From: Ga0077555 sp964500805 | GTDB lineage: Bacteria > Pseudomonadota > Alphaproteobacteria > Rhizobiales > Hyphomicrobiaceae | NCBI GenBank assembly: GCA_964500805.1 | Contig: CAZCQH010000003.1 | Location: forward strand, 124,001 to 188,000 | Direction: 5' to 3' | Length of the DNA: 64,000 nt | Shown: piece after piece, positions 53,295-61,349 of the stretch | Layout of the letters: the number at the start of each line of letters is the position of its first letter | How positions within the stretch are numbered: position 1 is the first letter of the stretch | Made by a program: the position numbers and the translations under genes | Notes under the pieces: model-generated | Seen by the model: the letters and a program-made list of their open reading frames with translations, nothing else | Databases searched by the model: none | Told to the model about the DNA's origin: nothing

Positions 53295-54182
53295 ATGGAG
53301 ATGCACCAGGTCCGATACTTCCTGGCCGCCTCGCGGACAATGAATTTTACGCGGGCAGCAGAAGAGTGCCATGTCGCGCAGCCATCCCTGACACGCGCGA
53401 TCAAGCTGCTCGAGGAGGAGCTCGGCGGCGATCTATTCCGCCGCGAGCGCAACCTCACGCACTTGACCGAGCTTGGTACTCGGATGCTCCCGCTCCTGCA
53501 GCAGTGCTACGACAGCGCCAACAGCGCCAAGTCGCTCGCGACGTCGATGAAAAGTGGCGTGATTGCCCCTCTGAAATTGGCGCTTTCGCGCACCGTTGGG
53601 ATGAACTTGCTAGTTTCCGACCTGAGTGAATTGATCTCAGCCTTCCAGGGATTGGAACTGAAGTTCAGCCGAGGCAGCCGTGATGAGGTTGGCGAGGCGC
53701 TGAAAAAGGGCGAAGCCGATCTCGCAGTGGCGGGTGCGCTGGGCAGCGCCTGGGAGCGGTTCGATGCTTGGCCGCTGTTCACCGAGGATTGCGGCTTGCT
53801 GATTGCCCGCGTACACCCTCTTGCCGGCCATAATTCGATTGAACTCGCCCATCTCAAAGAGCAGCGCCTTCTCAGGCGAACTTACTGCGAGCTGGCGTCT
53901 CACTTGTCAGAGATCTTGCAGGAGAAGGGCATCGGCCATTTGCAGGGGCATGAAGTCGCAAACGAGGCCGACTTAGGCGCTCTCCTCGCGGCCAACGTCG
54001 GAATTGCGATCGGCCCACGCAGCACAATGCTGCCACCTGAGGTGCAGTTCGTGCCGATCACGGACCTCAGTCTATATCGAACTGTTTACGCTTACGCGGT
54101 TGCAGGCCGCGAGCGCACGCCGGCTGCGACGACGCTGCTCAAGCTGCTGCGCGCGGCCGACTGGTCCAGCAGAACTGATTGA
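53295..54182 (+). CDS. LysR family transcriptional regulator
   Basis: Regulator of 295 residues with an N-terminal winged helix (about 1-60; MHQVRYFLAASRTMNFTRAA, VAQPSLTRAIKLLEEELGG) and a two-lobed effector domain (about 90-290). The DNA-binding part resembles the OxyR/HTH subgroup starting MEMHQVRYF. It is divergent from the P450 gene, 270 bases away, which is its likeliest target; the following peroxiredoxin-like gene is convergent. AGGGG precedes ATG 53295; ATG 53301 is an alternative. Confidence 0.92.
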   Translation: MEMHQVRYFLAASRTMNFTRAAEECHVAQPSLTRAIKLLEEELGGDLFRRERNLTHLTELGTRMLPLLQQCYDSANSAKSLATSMKSGVIAPLKLALSRTVGMNLLVSDLSELISAFQGLELKFSRGSRDEVGEALKKGEADLAVAGALGSAWERFDAWPLFTEDCGLLIARVHPLAGHNSIELAHLKEQRLLRRTYCELASHLSEILQEKGIGHLQGHEVANEADLGALLAANVGIAIGPRSTMLPPEVQFVPITDLSLYRTVYAYAVAGRERTPAATTLLKLLRAADWSSRTD

Positions 54183-54214
54183 TGGCGGCGACAGGCAAGC
54201 CGCGTCAAAGTCCA

Positions 54215-54937
54215 TCATGGCGACTGCCTGCTTCTCAGATTTGCAATTGCCTCGAGGATCTCGTCGACATTCGCCCGGCGCCGGTAATCGGCATCGACAT
54301 GGCGAAAGACGATCCGGCCACGGCTATCGAGCACGAACGTTGCCGGGATCGGCAACACCCAGGCGTCATTGCCGTGATACGTCGAGAGATCACGACCGCG
54401 TCGGGACATGAAGTCTCGCATCTCCTCCCCGACCGAAATCGCGAGACCGATCGACATTGCAAACCCGTTGTCCATGTCGGAGAGGATCGGAAACTCGGAT
54501 CCGGTGCGGACCTTGAGTTCCTTAGTAAAGAGCTCGCGCTCCGGACTGATCACTACGAGCTTCGCGCCTTGGTGCTTCGCGGCGCTCTGCACGCGCGCCA
54601 ACGCGTTCGTAGCGAGCAAGCAATAGGGACACCAGTGCCCACGCCGGAAGGAGATAATGACCGGCCCGGTGGCGAGCAGGGGCGTCAGAGCTACGAGATG
54701 ACCTTGGTCATCTGGCAAGAGGAACTCCGGGAAGGTATCGCCCACTTTCGGCGCGCTGGCGCCGGCGCCGACAACTGCCAACCGGTCGACAAGACGGTCA
54801 ACAGCCTCGGCAAAAGGCTGATTGATCCGGCGAAGAGTGCGCGCATAGCTATCGAGACGCTCGACGAGTGGCGCGTCCGTGTGCATCAGGACGTCGAGCG
54901 CGTCATCCAATGCTTTCCCGACTGCGACGGATGTCAT
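54215..54937 (-). CDS. AhpC/TSA-type peroxiredoxin-like protein
   Basis: Thioredoxin-fold protein of 240 residues. The redox site is RRGHWCPYCLLATNAL, giving a CxxC in place of the single peroxidatic Cys of AhpC; the following PERELFTKELKV and ATFVLDSRGRIVFRHVDADY belong to the AhpC/TSA fold. About 70 helical residues precede the domain (DALDVLMHTDAPLVERLDSY). Likely a thiol peroxidase or disulfide reductase used under oxidative stress. ATG 54937 is tentative; frames upstream to 55027 look unlike protein. Confidence 0.85.
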   Translation of the reverse strand: MTSVAVGKALDDALDVLMHTDAPLVERLDSYARTLRRINQPFAEAVDRLVDRLAVVGAGASAPKVGDTFPEFLLPDDQGHLVALTPLLATGPVIISFRRGHWCPYCLLATNALARVQSAAKHQGAKLVVISPERELFTKELKVRTGSEFPILSDMDNGFAMSIGLAISVGEEMRDFMSRRGRDLSTYHGNDAWVLPIPATFVLDSRGRIVFRHVDADYRRRANVDEILEAIANLRSRQSP

Positions 54938-55167
54938 GGCGTTTTGGACCGAGGCTGTTGAGAAAATTCGGGCGATTCTATACCCGGGCTCACCGAGCAC
55001 CAAATGCCGGCACCCTATGCTCTCCATAGCGGCGCGCTATACGCCGTCTGATATATGGCGTCCGACTATAGCGAAGCTGCATTGAATCTGCAGGAAACCG
55101 GCATTTCACATCGTATATGGCGATCGGCAAGTTGAGACCCAGAAAGTGCGAATTGGGAGCCGACGCC

Positions 55168-55785
55168 ATGGACATGATGATAGCGGAACAGGTCACCACC
55201 TATGTTGACGTTCCGGTGCGGCACGCGCGGCCGGCAGAGGCGCCGATCGGCTGGAGTGCGTTCGGTCGCAACAAACTGGAAGGCTACGTCAGAAACAACG
55301 TTCGCCAGAACCTCGACGTCGTGTCGAAGCCGTTCGACCTCACCGATTGTGTGGGGCGAGCGATAAAGCTCGCTAAGGCCGCCATGGGGCAGCGTGGCTC
55401 TGAGCTCCACTCGGATCTGCTGGCACCTCTGGTCACAGTTGGTGACGCGCGGCTTCTGGCCCGGGCCATGGCAAGCCTTATTGCAATGGTTTCGGCTCAT
55501 GCAGCACGAGACAGCGAGGTATCATGCAAGCTGACGCTGCGCGGGGGCGCCGCGGTGATCGGCGTCTCGATCATCAGTGACGTCAGCGGACGCGAGCAAA
55601 TCGCCACCACGCTTGGCGGTACCGGTACGCAAGCTTTCCGGCCACCCGCGACGGCGCCTGGCTTGCCGATCAAGCCCTGGCTTGCCCGCCTCATTCTGGA
55701 GGAGCATCGCGGTCGCGTGCGACTTCTGACATCTTCCGGATCGCGCACGATGCTCGAAATCGAGCTTCCGGGCTCGCTGCTTTGA
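55168..55785 (+). CDS. degenerate HATPase-like protein
   Basis: Product of 205 residues. The middle and C-terminal parts follow the layout of a histidine-kinase ATPase domain: VVSKPFDLTDCVGRAIKLAK, GDARLLARAMASLIAMVSAH, and PWLARLILEEHRGRVRLLTS with TMLEIELPG at the end. The N-box asparagine is absent (position taken by Ala/Met) and the GxG lids are poor, so catalysis is doubtful. No dimerisation/His-phosphorylation helix is seen. GGGAG eight bases before ATG 55168 favours that start over 55117. Could be a phosphotransfer or anti-sigma-like regulator. Confidence 0.65.
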   Translation: MDMMIAEQVTTYVDVPVRHARPAEAPIGWSAFGRNKLEGYVRNNVRQNLDVVSKPFDLTDCVGRAIKLAKAAMGQRGSELHSDLLAPLVTVGDARLLARAMASLIAMVSAHAARDSEVSCKLTLRGGAAVIGVSIISDVSGREQIATTLGGTGTQAFRPPATAPGLPIKPWLARLILEEHRGRVRLLTSSGSRTMLEIELPGSLL

Positions 55786-55857
55786 GTTTGCAATTCCGGC
55801 CGGGAGGCGCAGGCCTCTACCGGCTGACTTGATCGAACGCTGGCTCGGGAGACAGCT

Positions 55858-55998
55858 ATGATCTTTCAAGTTTCCAGACGGATCGGAATGATCCTCATGA
55901 TTGCAGCGATGGGTCTCATCCTGGCGACCCTCGTCATCGAAGCGACAAGCACGCCGGGCATATATGCCAGCGACGTAGGCCTAGGCCACACTGCGTGA
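55858..55998 (+). CDS. possible 46-residue membrane peptide
   Basis: A short frame with a strong GGGAGA leader six bases before the ATG. It encodes a basic N terminus (FQVSRRIG), one hydrophobic helix (MILMIAAMGLILATLVIEA) and a short polar tail ending GLGHTA. I do not recognise it. It follows the HATPase-like gene by 72 bases on the same strand. Confidence 0.45.
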   Translation: MIFQVSRRIGMILMIAAMGLILATLVIEATSTPGIYASDVGLGHTA

Positions 55999-56057
55999 AG
56001 CAGTAGGAATCCGCCTGCCCGCGTGTCGTGCCTGCCGTGACCTCCGCCTCGCTCACG

Positions 56058-57257
56058 TTACGCGGCGATCGCTGCTTTGGCGCTGAGCATCGCAGCCACC
56101 TCGACCTCGGAGAAGCCAGCTTCGATCAGGATCTGGTGCGTATGTTCGCCCAATCGTGGCGCAGGTGAGGTGTCCGTGCGCATGCCGCCATGGAACGTGT
56201 TCGGCACTTTGGTGCGACGGATCAGGCCCTCGCTCGGGTGCTCGATCTCCTCAAAAAACCTGATGTCGGCAAGGTGCGGATCGTCGAAGAGGTCGTCGAT
56301 TCTATTGTAACGCGCCGCCGGCACGTCGAGCTTCTCGAAAATCTGCAGCCACTCGGCCGTGGTCTTCTGTTGCAGGCCCGCTGCCCGCACCTCGAAATAA
56401 GCTGCCGCATTGGCGGTGCGTGCCGCCGCGCTGTCGAACCGAGGATCGGTCTTGAGCTCCGGCCGCCCGATGGCATCGAAGAACGCGAAGGCCTGAGGGT
56501 TCGTGTTCGGCCCGACGGTGATGAAGCCATCGCGTGTCGGCAGCGGGCGGTAGTCGGGCGAAAGCAGGCGATTGTCGCCGCTCGGGCCGACCGGCGGCAC
56601 GAACGTCGCCGGCCCCATGTGCTCGCTGGTGACGAACGAGGCCATGTTCTCCAGCATCGGCACGTCGATGGCCTCGCCGCGCCCCGTCTTCTCGCGCCGG
56701 TAAAGCGCAAAGCCGATCGATTGCGCCGCGATGAGCCCGGTGATGTGATCCGTCATCACCATAGGCACGAAGCGCGGCTCGCCGATGGCGCGCTCGAAGG
56801 TTCCCGCAACGCCCGAAAGGCTCTGGATGATAGGGTCATAGGCAGGCCGATCGAAGTAGCGCCCGCCCCGCCCGAAGGCGAGGATCGAGCAATGGACGAG
56901 CCGCGGGTTCGCCGGTGCGAGGCTTCCATAGTCGAGCCCGGCACGCGCCACGGCATTCGGGCGCACATTGGTGACGAACACGTCGGCCTTGGCGATGAGC
57001 CGGCGCAGTGCCGTCATCCCTGCTTCGTGCTTCAGGTCCAGGCAGATCGACCGCTTGTTGCGGTTGAAGTTGAGGAACTTCCCCGACATCCCCGGATGGC
57101 GACTGCCGTGCGCAAGTGTACGCAGGAGATCGCCGCCCGGTGGCTCGATCTTGATCACATCCGCGCCCTGGTCGGCGAGCGTGCGCGTGCAAATTGGCCC
57201 GACCACCACCGAGGTCTGGTCGATCACACGCACGCCTGCGAGAGGACCGCCGCTCAT
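56058..57257 (-). CDS. class III CoA-transferase, Mct-like
   Basis: CoA-transferase of 399 residues. The N terminus reads VRVIDQTSVVVGPICTRTLA, GADVIKIEPPGGD, FNRNKRSICLDLKH, followed by ADVFVTNVRPNAV and AFGRGGRYFDRPAYD. Coupled by an ATGA overlap (57254-57257) to a MaoC/hot-dog hydratase. That pair resembles mesaconyl-CoA C1-C4 CoA transferase with mesaconyl-C4-CoA hydratase of the 3-hydroxypropionate bicycle, but such pairs occur widely in heterotrophic alphaproteobacteria, so the substrate remains open. Confidence 0.9.
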   Translation of the reverse strand: MSGGPLAGVRVIDQTSVVVGPICTRTLADQGADVIKIEPPGGDLLRTLAHGSRHPGMSGKFLNFNRNKRSICLDLKHEAGMTALRRLIAKADVFVTNVRPNAVARAGLDYGSLAPANPRLVHCSILAFGRGGRYFDRPAYDPIIQSLSGVAGTFERAIGEPRFVPMVMTDHITGLIAAQSIGFALYRREKTGRGEAIDVPMLENMASFVTSEHMGPATFVPPVGPSGDNRLLSPDYRPLPTRDGFITVGPNTNPQAFAFFDAIGRPELKTDPRFDSAAARTANAAAYFEVRAAGLQQKTTAEWLQIFEKLDVPAARYNRIDDLFDDPHLADIRFFEEIEHPSEGLIRRTKVPNTFHGGMRTDTSPAPRLGEHTHQILIEAGFSEVEVAAMLSAKAAIAA

Positions 57258-58144
57258 GCCGTGTACTCCGCATCGAGCGTGGCGCAATGGGCGCCGTCCT
57301 TGTCGACGCCCCAGCAGGCGACGCGGCCGTCTTTGGGCGCGACACCTTCGATCGTGACGGAATCGCCGACCCACAGCGGCCGCGTCAGCCGTGCTGAGAA
57401 TCCAATCAGGCGTCCAGGCAGTTGCTCCACTGCGGCATCGAGCATCAGCTGCATGGTGAGCCCGCCGTTCTGCACGGCGTCGACGTAGCCCTCTTCGTCG
57501 CGTGCCCAGTCCATGTCGTAGTGGATGCGGTGCGCGTTCCACGTGATCGCCGAGTAGCGGAAGACAAGCGCATTGGTGAGCATGATCGTCTTCGACCAAG
57601 CCGGGTTCGGCGGCGGAGCGACCGGCGGCGGCACAGGGTTTTTGACACCCGGCGGAAGGCCTTCGCGATAGACCGCGTCGAAATCCTCCACCGCGATGAC
57701 CCTACTGTTCACTTCCACGGTGTGCCGCATGGTCAGCACGACGATGTGGCCCGTTCGCGCGGACTTGGGCTCGATGCCGCGCACCTCGGCGATGCGCCGC
57801 GCCGGCTCGCCGACACGCAACGCGCCGGAGATCGCTACCCTGCGTCCCGCGCCCATGCGTCGCGGCAGCGGGATCGGCGGCAGGAACACGCCCTTGTTGG
57901 GATGCCCGTCCGGTCCGATGTCGCGCTGCATGGCGTTGTTGCAGAAGAACATCGAGAACCAGTGAACGGGGAGCTCGGTGCCGCGCTGGAAGCGCGCCGG
58001 GTCGATGTCGAGCATCGCGGCAATGCGCTGCACTGTGACGAGGCTGATGTCGTCCTCGACCACCTGCTGGCGGCCGATCCAGCGGCGGAGCTCCGGCATC
58101 GCCGCTTCGATCGCCACGCCAGCGTCACCGGTGCTTGCTGACAT
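57254..58144 (-). CDS. FAS1-like/MaoC-type acyl-CoA hydratase, Meh-like
   Basis: Double hot-dog-fold hydratase of 296 residues. The N-terminal half (VVEDDISLVTVQRIAAMLDI, HWFSMFFCNNAMQRDIGPDG) is the FAS1-like dehydratase N-terminal type; the C-terminal half has RYSAITWNAHRIHYDMDWAR with the catalytic Asn/His set, and GGLTMQLMLDAAV. This is the layout of mesaconyl-C4-CoA or 3-methylfumaryl-CoA hydratases. Its start is ATG 58144 and its stop overlaps the downstream CoA-transferase start. No regulator adjoins. Confidence 0.88.
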   Translation of the reverse strand: MSASTGDAGVAIEAAMPELRRWIGRQQVVEDDISLVTVQRIAAMLDIDPARFQRGTELPVHWFSMFFCNNAMQRDIGPDGHPNKGVFLPPIPLPRRMGAGRRVAISGALRVGEPARRIAEVRGIEPKSARTGHIVVLTMRHTVEVNSRVIAVEDFDAVYREGLPPGVKNPVPPPVAPPPNPAWSKTIMLTNALVFRYSAITWNAHRIHYDMDWARDEEGYVDAVQNGGLTMQLMLDAAVEQLPGRLIGFSARLTRPLWVGDSVTIEGVAPKDGRVACWGVDKDGAHCATLDAEYTA

Positions 58145-58395
58145 GTCGTGCCGTTCCTACTGAGCGCCACGTTCAGGGGCGCATTATGCACGCGGTTCGC
58201 ATCGTTGCACGCGAATTGCGGGGTGAAGCAACGCTTGTGGACCGGAGAGACATCGCCATGAACGATATGGACTTGATGGACGTGTGGACTCTGGAGCTGT
58301 CCATCATGTCCGTCGCTTCCATACTGTCCATTCAGTGCGCCTTATCGTATCAGCAATGGACGTTCGCGTCTGATGCCAAGCACGCCAACAGCCGC
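58145..58395. other. intergenic stretch without a recognisable gene
   Basis: About 250 bases between the hydratase start and the stop of the large exported protein gene, both on minus. It should hold the hydratase promoter. Short plus-strand frames here are not convincing. Confidence 0.35.
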
Positions 58396-60318
58396 TCAGT
58401 TCGCCGCCGTGCGCGGCCAGTCCACGAACACGGCCTCGAGCGCCAGACGGCGGGCGTCGGGCTCCAGACCCGCCCGGCGCAGCGCACGGATCGTGTCGCC
58501 CAGCGCGATAATGTGCGCCTTGTCGGCGCTATTCGGGCCTAGCGTGCGCATCGCCACGAGCACCGTGCGCGCGAATTCCTTGTTCTTCGCGACCTCCTGC
58601 AACGTGGAGAGTGCGCCCGTCTCGGGCAAGTGTCCCGTGTTCGGCTGCGGGGTCTTCGAGGCGGCCTCCCAGAGCGGGATCGGAATCTGGTAGTCGAGCG
58701 CGTCCAGTACCGTGACGAGGCGGTGCATCAGGTCGCTCGAGAGGCGCCCGCGCAAGGCCAGCGGCTCCACGTGCTGGAACCCTTCGCCGCGGCGTCCCGG
58801 CCACTTCGGATCCGCGATGTCGATCAGAATCAGCCAATGCCCCACGCCCTCGCCGCGATCGCGCGCGGCAAAGCCGGCCCAGCCGCGCGCCGCGTCATAG
58901 CGCGCCGCGGCAAGATTGATCTCGATCGCCGTCTCGGCAAACCAGCCGATCTCCTGCGCGGGCTGCAGGCTCGTAATGGCATCGGCAAGCGCGATGGCGA
59001 CCGGGAACGAGAGCGCGACCCGACGCGCATCGTCGAGCAGCGCGCGCACGATGCGCGTCTTGCGCATCGGCGTGCGTTCCGCCTCGGCCGCCTTGAAGAG
59101 CAGCGCGCGGCGCAACGCCTGGTCGGTCTTCGCCTGCAGCGGATCGGAAAGCTCGGCGGCGCCGAACGTCTGCGCGCGATAGAGCAAGGCGAGCTTCTCG
59201 GGGTTGAGCGCGTTGTTGCGCGCCGCAAGCTCGCCCGCGGCGACCTTCAACCGCGGCTCGGCGCTCGCACTTTCGGAGATCGCCACCAGCAGCGCCGGTT
59301 CGGCCCGCTCGGCCGCATCGAGCGCGTTGACCGACTTCGCTATCTCCAGGAAGCGGTAGTCCATCAGCGAGAGCCGCTTCGGCAATTGTGGCTTGAACGG
59401 CTGGCCTGCGGAGAACGCATCGAGCGAGGCCACCGCCAGCTGCGACGCGCCCTCCTCCTGCCGCGCCAGATCGGCGGCAAGTCCCGCCGCCTCGCGATTG
59501 TCCTCGGCGGCGGAGCAATAGCCGGAAAGCAGCAGCATCTCCGTCCTTATCTGTTGTGGGAGCTCGCCTTGTGTCTTGGCAAGCTCGCGCGCGGCCACGC
59601 AGCCTTTCGTGCGGTCACCCGCGGCAATTCCAAGCCGCGCCGCAAGCGCGGCAACCAGCGGCGACCTGCCCTCGGCACCGGCAGCCCCCGCGATCGCAGC
59701 CGCCTCCGCCGCGCGCCCGGAGCGGCTCAGCGCCTCCATGCGCAGAGCATCGAAATGCGCGCGCCCGCCGTCGGCCGGCGCCATCGACGCGGTCCACAGC
59801 CGCTGCCATAGCGCGTTCATGGCGGGCGAGCGCGGCGGGATGTCGAGCTCTGCGACTAAGCTTTCAATCGCTTTCGCATCGATCCCGCGCCAGAGCTCGT
59901 GTGGTAGGCCCGAACCGTCGCTGCTTGTTGCGGATGCAAGCTCGTTTCGCTCCACCGCCCGCCCGTTCTCATCGAGTGGTGGCAACGTCTGGCGCTCGAT
60001 CACCGTTGACGCAGCCGGCCCCGCAGAACCGGATGCGAAAGGCTGTCCGGGAGCTTCAATCGACTGACCCGGCGGTCCATACGGCTGGCCAAAACTCTGC
60101 GGACTAGCCGATGCGGGTTCCGAACCCTGCTGCCGCTCCCACGGCCTGCTGGCAATGCCGTCCATGGAGTGCAAGGCAGGTGCACTGGGCTCAATCGAGC
60201 GCTTCGCCTGGGGCCTGGCATCGCGTTCTTTGAATGGATTCCAAGCCTCCTCGGCCGCCAAAGGCGCGCACAGCGCACCGGCTAGCAGGGCAGGCAAAAG
60301 CAACTGTCGGGCGGGCAT
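58396..60318 (-). CDS. large exported protein of unknown function next to aroKB
   Basis: Product of 640 residues with a signal peptide (LLLPALLAGALCAPLAAEEAW, cleavage near residue 22, quoted in part) and a Pro/Ser/Gln-rich linker (about 25-110). The rest is almost entirely short amphipathic helices rich in Ala, Leu, Arg and Glu (for example AAEAAAIAGAAG and VAARELAKTQGELPQQ), like tetratricopeptide or Sel1-type solenoids without clear consensus. Proteins of this size occupy the same place beside aroK in other Hyphomicrobiales. Function unknown. The 47-residue membrane gene upstream overlaps if the TTG at 60342 is used; I prefer ATG 60318. Confidence 0.8.
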   Translation of the reverse strand: MPARQLLLPALLAGALCAPLAAEEAWNPFKERDARPQAKRSIEPSAPALHSMDGIASRPWERQQGSEPASASPQSFGQPYGPPGQSIEAPGQPFASGSAGPAASTVIERQTLPPLDENGRAVERNELASATSSDGSGLPHELWRGIDAKAIESLVAELDIPPRSPAMNALWQRLWTASMAPADGGRAHFDALRMEALSRSGRAAEAAAIAGAAGAEGRSPLVAALAARLGIAAGDRTKGCVAARELAKTQGELPQQIRTEMLLLSGYCSAAEDNREAAGLAADLARQEEGASQLAVASLDAFSAGQPFKPQLPKRLSLMDYRFLEIAKSVNALDAAERAEPALLVAISESASAEPRLKVAAGELAARNNALNPEKLALLYRAQTFGAAELSDPLQAKTDQALRRALLFKAAEAERTPMRKTRIVRALLDDARRVALSFPVAIALADAITSLQPAQEIGWFAETAIEINLAAARYDAARGWAGFAARDRGEGVGHWLILIDIADPKWPGRRGEGFQHVEPLALRGRLSSDLMHRLVTVLDALDYQIPIPLWEAASKTPQPNTGHLPETGALSTLQEVAKNKEFARTVLVAMRTLGPNSADKAHIIALGDTIRALRRAGLEPDARRLALEAVFVDWPRTAAN

Positions 60319-60338
60319 GGCAGCAGTGACCTGAGCTT

Positions 60339-60482
60339 TCAACGGCGAATTTTAACGCCGGGCACGGACTGAGTAATCTCTTTCTGATCGGGCTCGAAGT
60401 ATTCGGAAATCAAATAAAGCCCGCCGAAGGTGGCGCCCGAGACCAGCGCAATCAGGAACAGAAATCGGAACAGGCTCGGCAT
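60339..60482 (-). CDS. small membrane protein of 47 residues
   Basis: Frame beginning MPSLFRFLFLIALVSGATF, one transmembrane helix (about 5-25), then a polar C terminus with SEYFEPDQKEITQSVPGVKI. A short protein of this form commonly precedes the large exported gene near aroKB in Hyphomicrobiales, which supports it beyond its size. GGAG (in CACGAGGGAGTGCC) is five bases from the ATG. The stop lies at the start region of the exported protein gene, so the two are probably co-translated. Confidence 0.75.
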   Translation of the reverse strand: MPSLFRFLFLIALVSGATFGGLYLISEYFEPDQKEITQSVPGVKIRR

Positions 60483-60670
60483 GGCACTCCCTCGTGCTCC
60501 TGATAACGGGGCTCAGTGTCTCCAATATGTCTCTGGCCGACAATTACTTGCCCCCTGGGAACATAGTTTTCAACTTATGTTCAAAATGACATCATGTCGG
60601 TCAACTCACCCGCGCACTGTCTCTCCTTCGCGGCTTGACGCTGGTCAACCCAGGTGATCGAACGATTTGC

Positions 60671-61303
60671 ATGATTCGCTTCGGATGGAAAAAGCGGCCA
60701 TTGGCCAAGAACGATGAAAGCGCATTGATTCGCACTTGGCTCGGCACCCGCTCACTGGTGCTGGTCGGGCTCATGGGGTGTGGCAAATCGTCGATCGGCC
60801 GGCGGCTCGCCGTGGCGCTCGAGTTACCCTTTCTCGATGCCGACGATGAAATCGAATCCGCCGCCAAAATGACCATCCCCGAAATCTTCGAGCAGAATGG
60901 CGAGGAGTTCTTCCGAAGCCGAGAGCAGAAAGTGATCGGCCGCATCTTGGACAACGGTCCGCAAGTGCTCGCCACGGGTGGCGGCTCCTTCATGAACCCC
61001 AAGACACGTGCAGCAATTGACGCCCGAGGCTACTCGATCTGGCTCAAAGCCGAGTTGCCGGTGCTCATGCGCCGGGTCTTAAAGCGCGATAACCGCCCGC
61101 TGCTCAAGTCAGGTGACCCGGAGGCGGTCATGCGAGGCTTGATGGAGGCACGCTACCCCGTCTATGCCCTCGCCGATCTCCAGATCGAGAGTCGCGATGT
61201 GCCGCACGAGGTGATGGTCGCCGAGATCATCAAGGCTTTGGCAGATGTGGCGCGGCGCGGGCAAAAGGCGCCGGCGGATGCCCACGACGCCGGTCGTTCG
61301 TAA
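60671..61303 (+). CDS. aroK: shikimate kinase
   Basis: Fifth step of the shikimate pathway, phosphorylating shikimate with ATP. The 210 residues hold the Walker A loop GLMGCGKSS (about 33-41), the shikimate-binding LDADDEIESAAKM, the EFFRSREQKVI segment and ATGGGSFMNPKTRA, and the lid RDNRPLLKSGDP. ATG 60671 is taken; a TTG at 60635 would add 12 residues. aroB follows after 46 bases. The C-terminal tail (about 195-210) is unusually Ala/Arg-rich. Confidence 0.95.
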   Translation: MIRFGWKKRPLAKNDESALIRTWLGTRSLVLVGLMGCGKSSIGRRLAVALELPFLDADDEIESAAKMTIPEIFEQNGEEFFRSREQKVIGRILDNGPQVLATGGGSFMNPKTRAAIDARGYSIWLKAELPVLMRRVLKRDNRPLLKSGDPEAVMRGLMEARYPVYALADLQIESRDVPHEVMVAEIIKALADVARRGQKAPADAHDAGRS

Positions 61304-61349
61304 GCGGATCGCCGACGCATGTTCCTGCTTTCTAGAAAGTGATCACGTT

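Noticed and set aside
56190..57488. Plus-strand open frame of 432 codons antisense to the CoA-transferase and hydratase
   Set aside because: Translation is Arg/His-rich with no family features, while the minus strand gives two complete known families.
58630..59811. Plus-strand open frame of 393 codons antisense to the large exported protein
   Set aside because: Arg/Gln/Ala-rich mirror of a high-GC gene, no domain, no ribosome binding site; the minus-strand frame has a signal peptide and a conserved setting.
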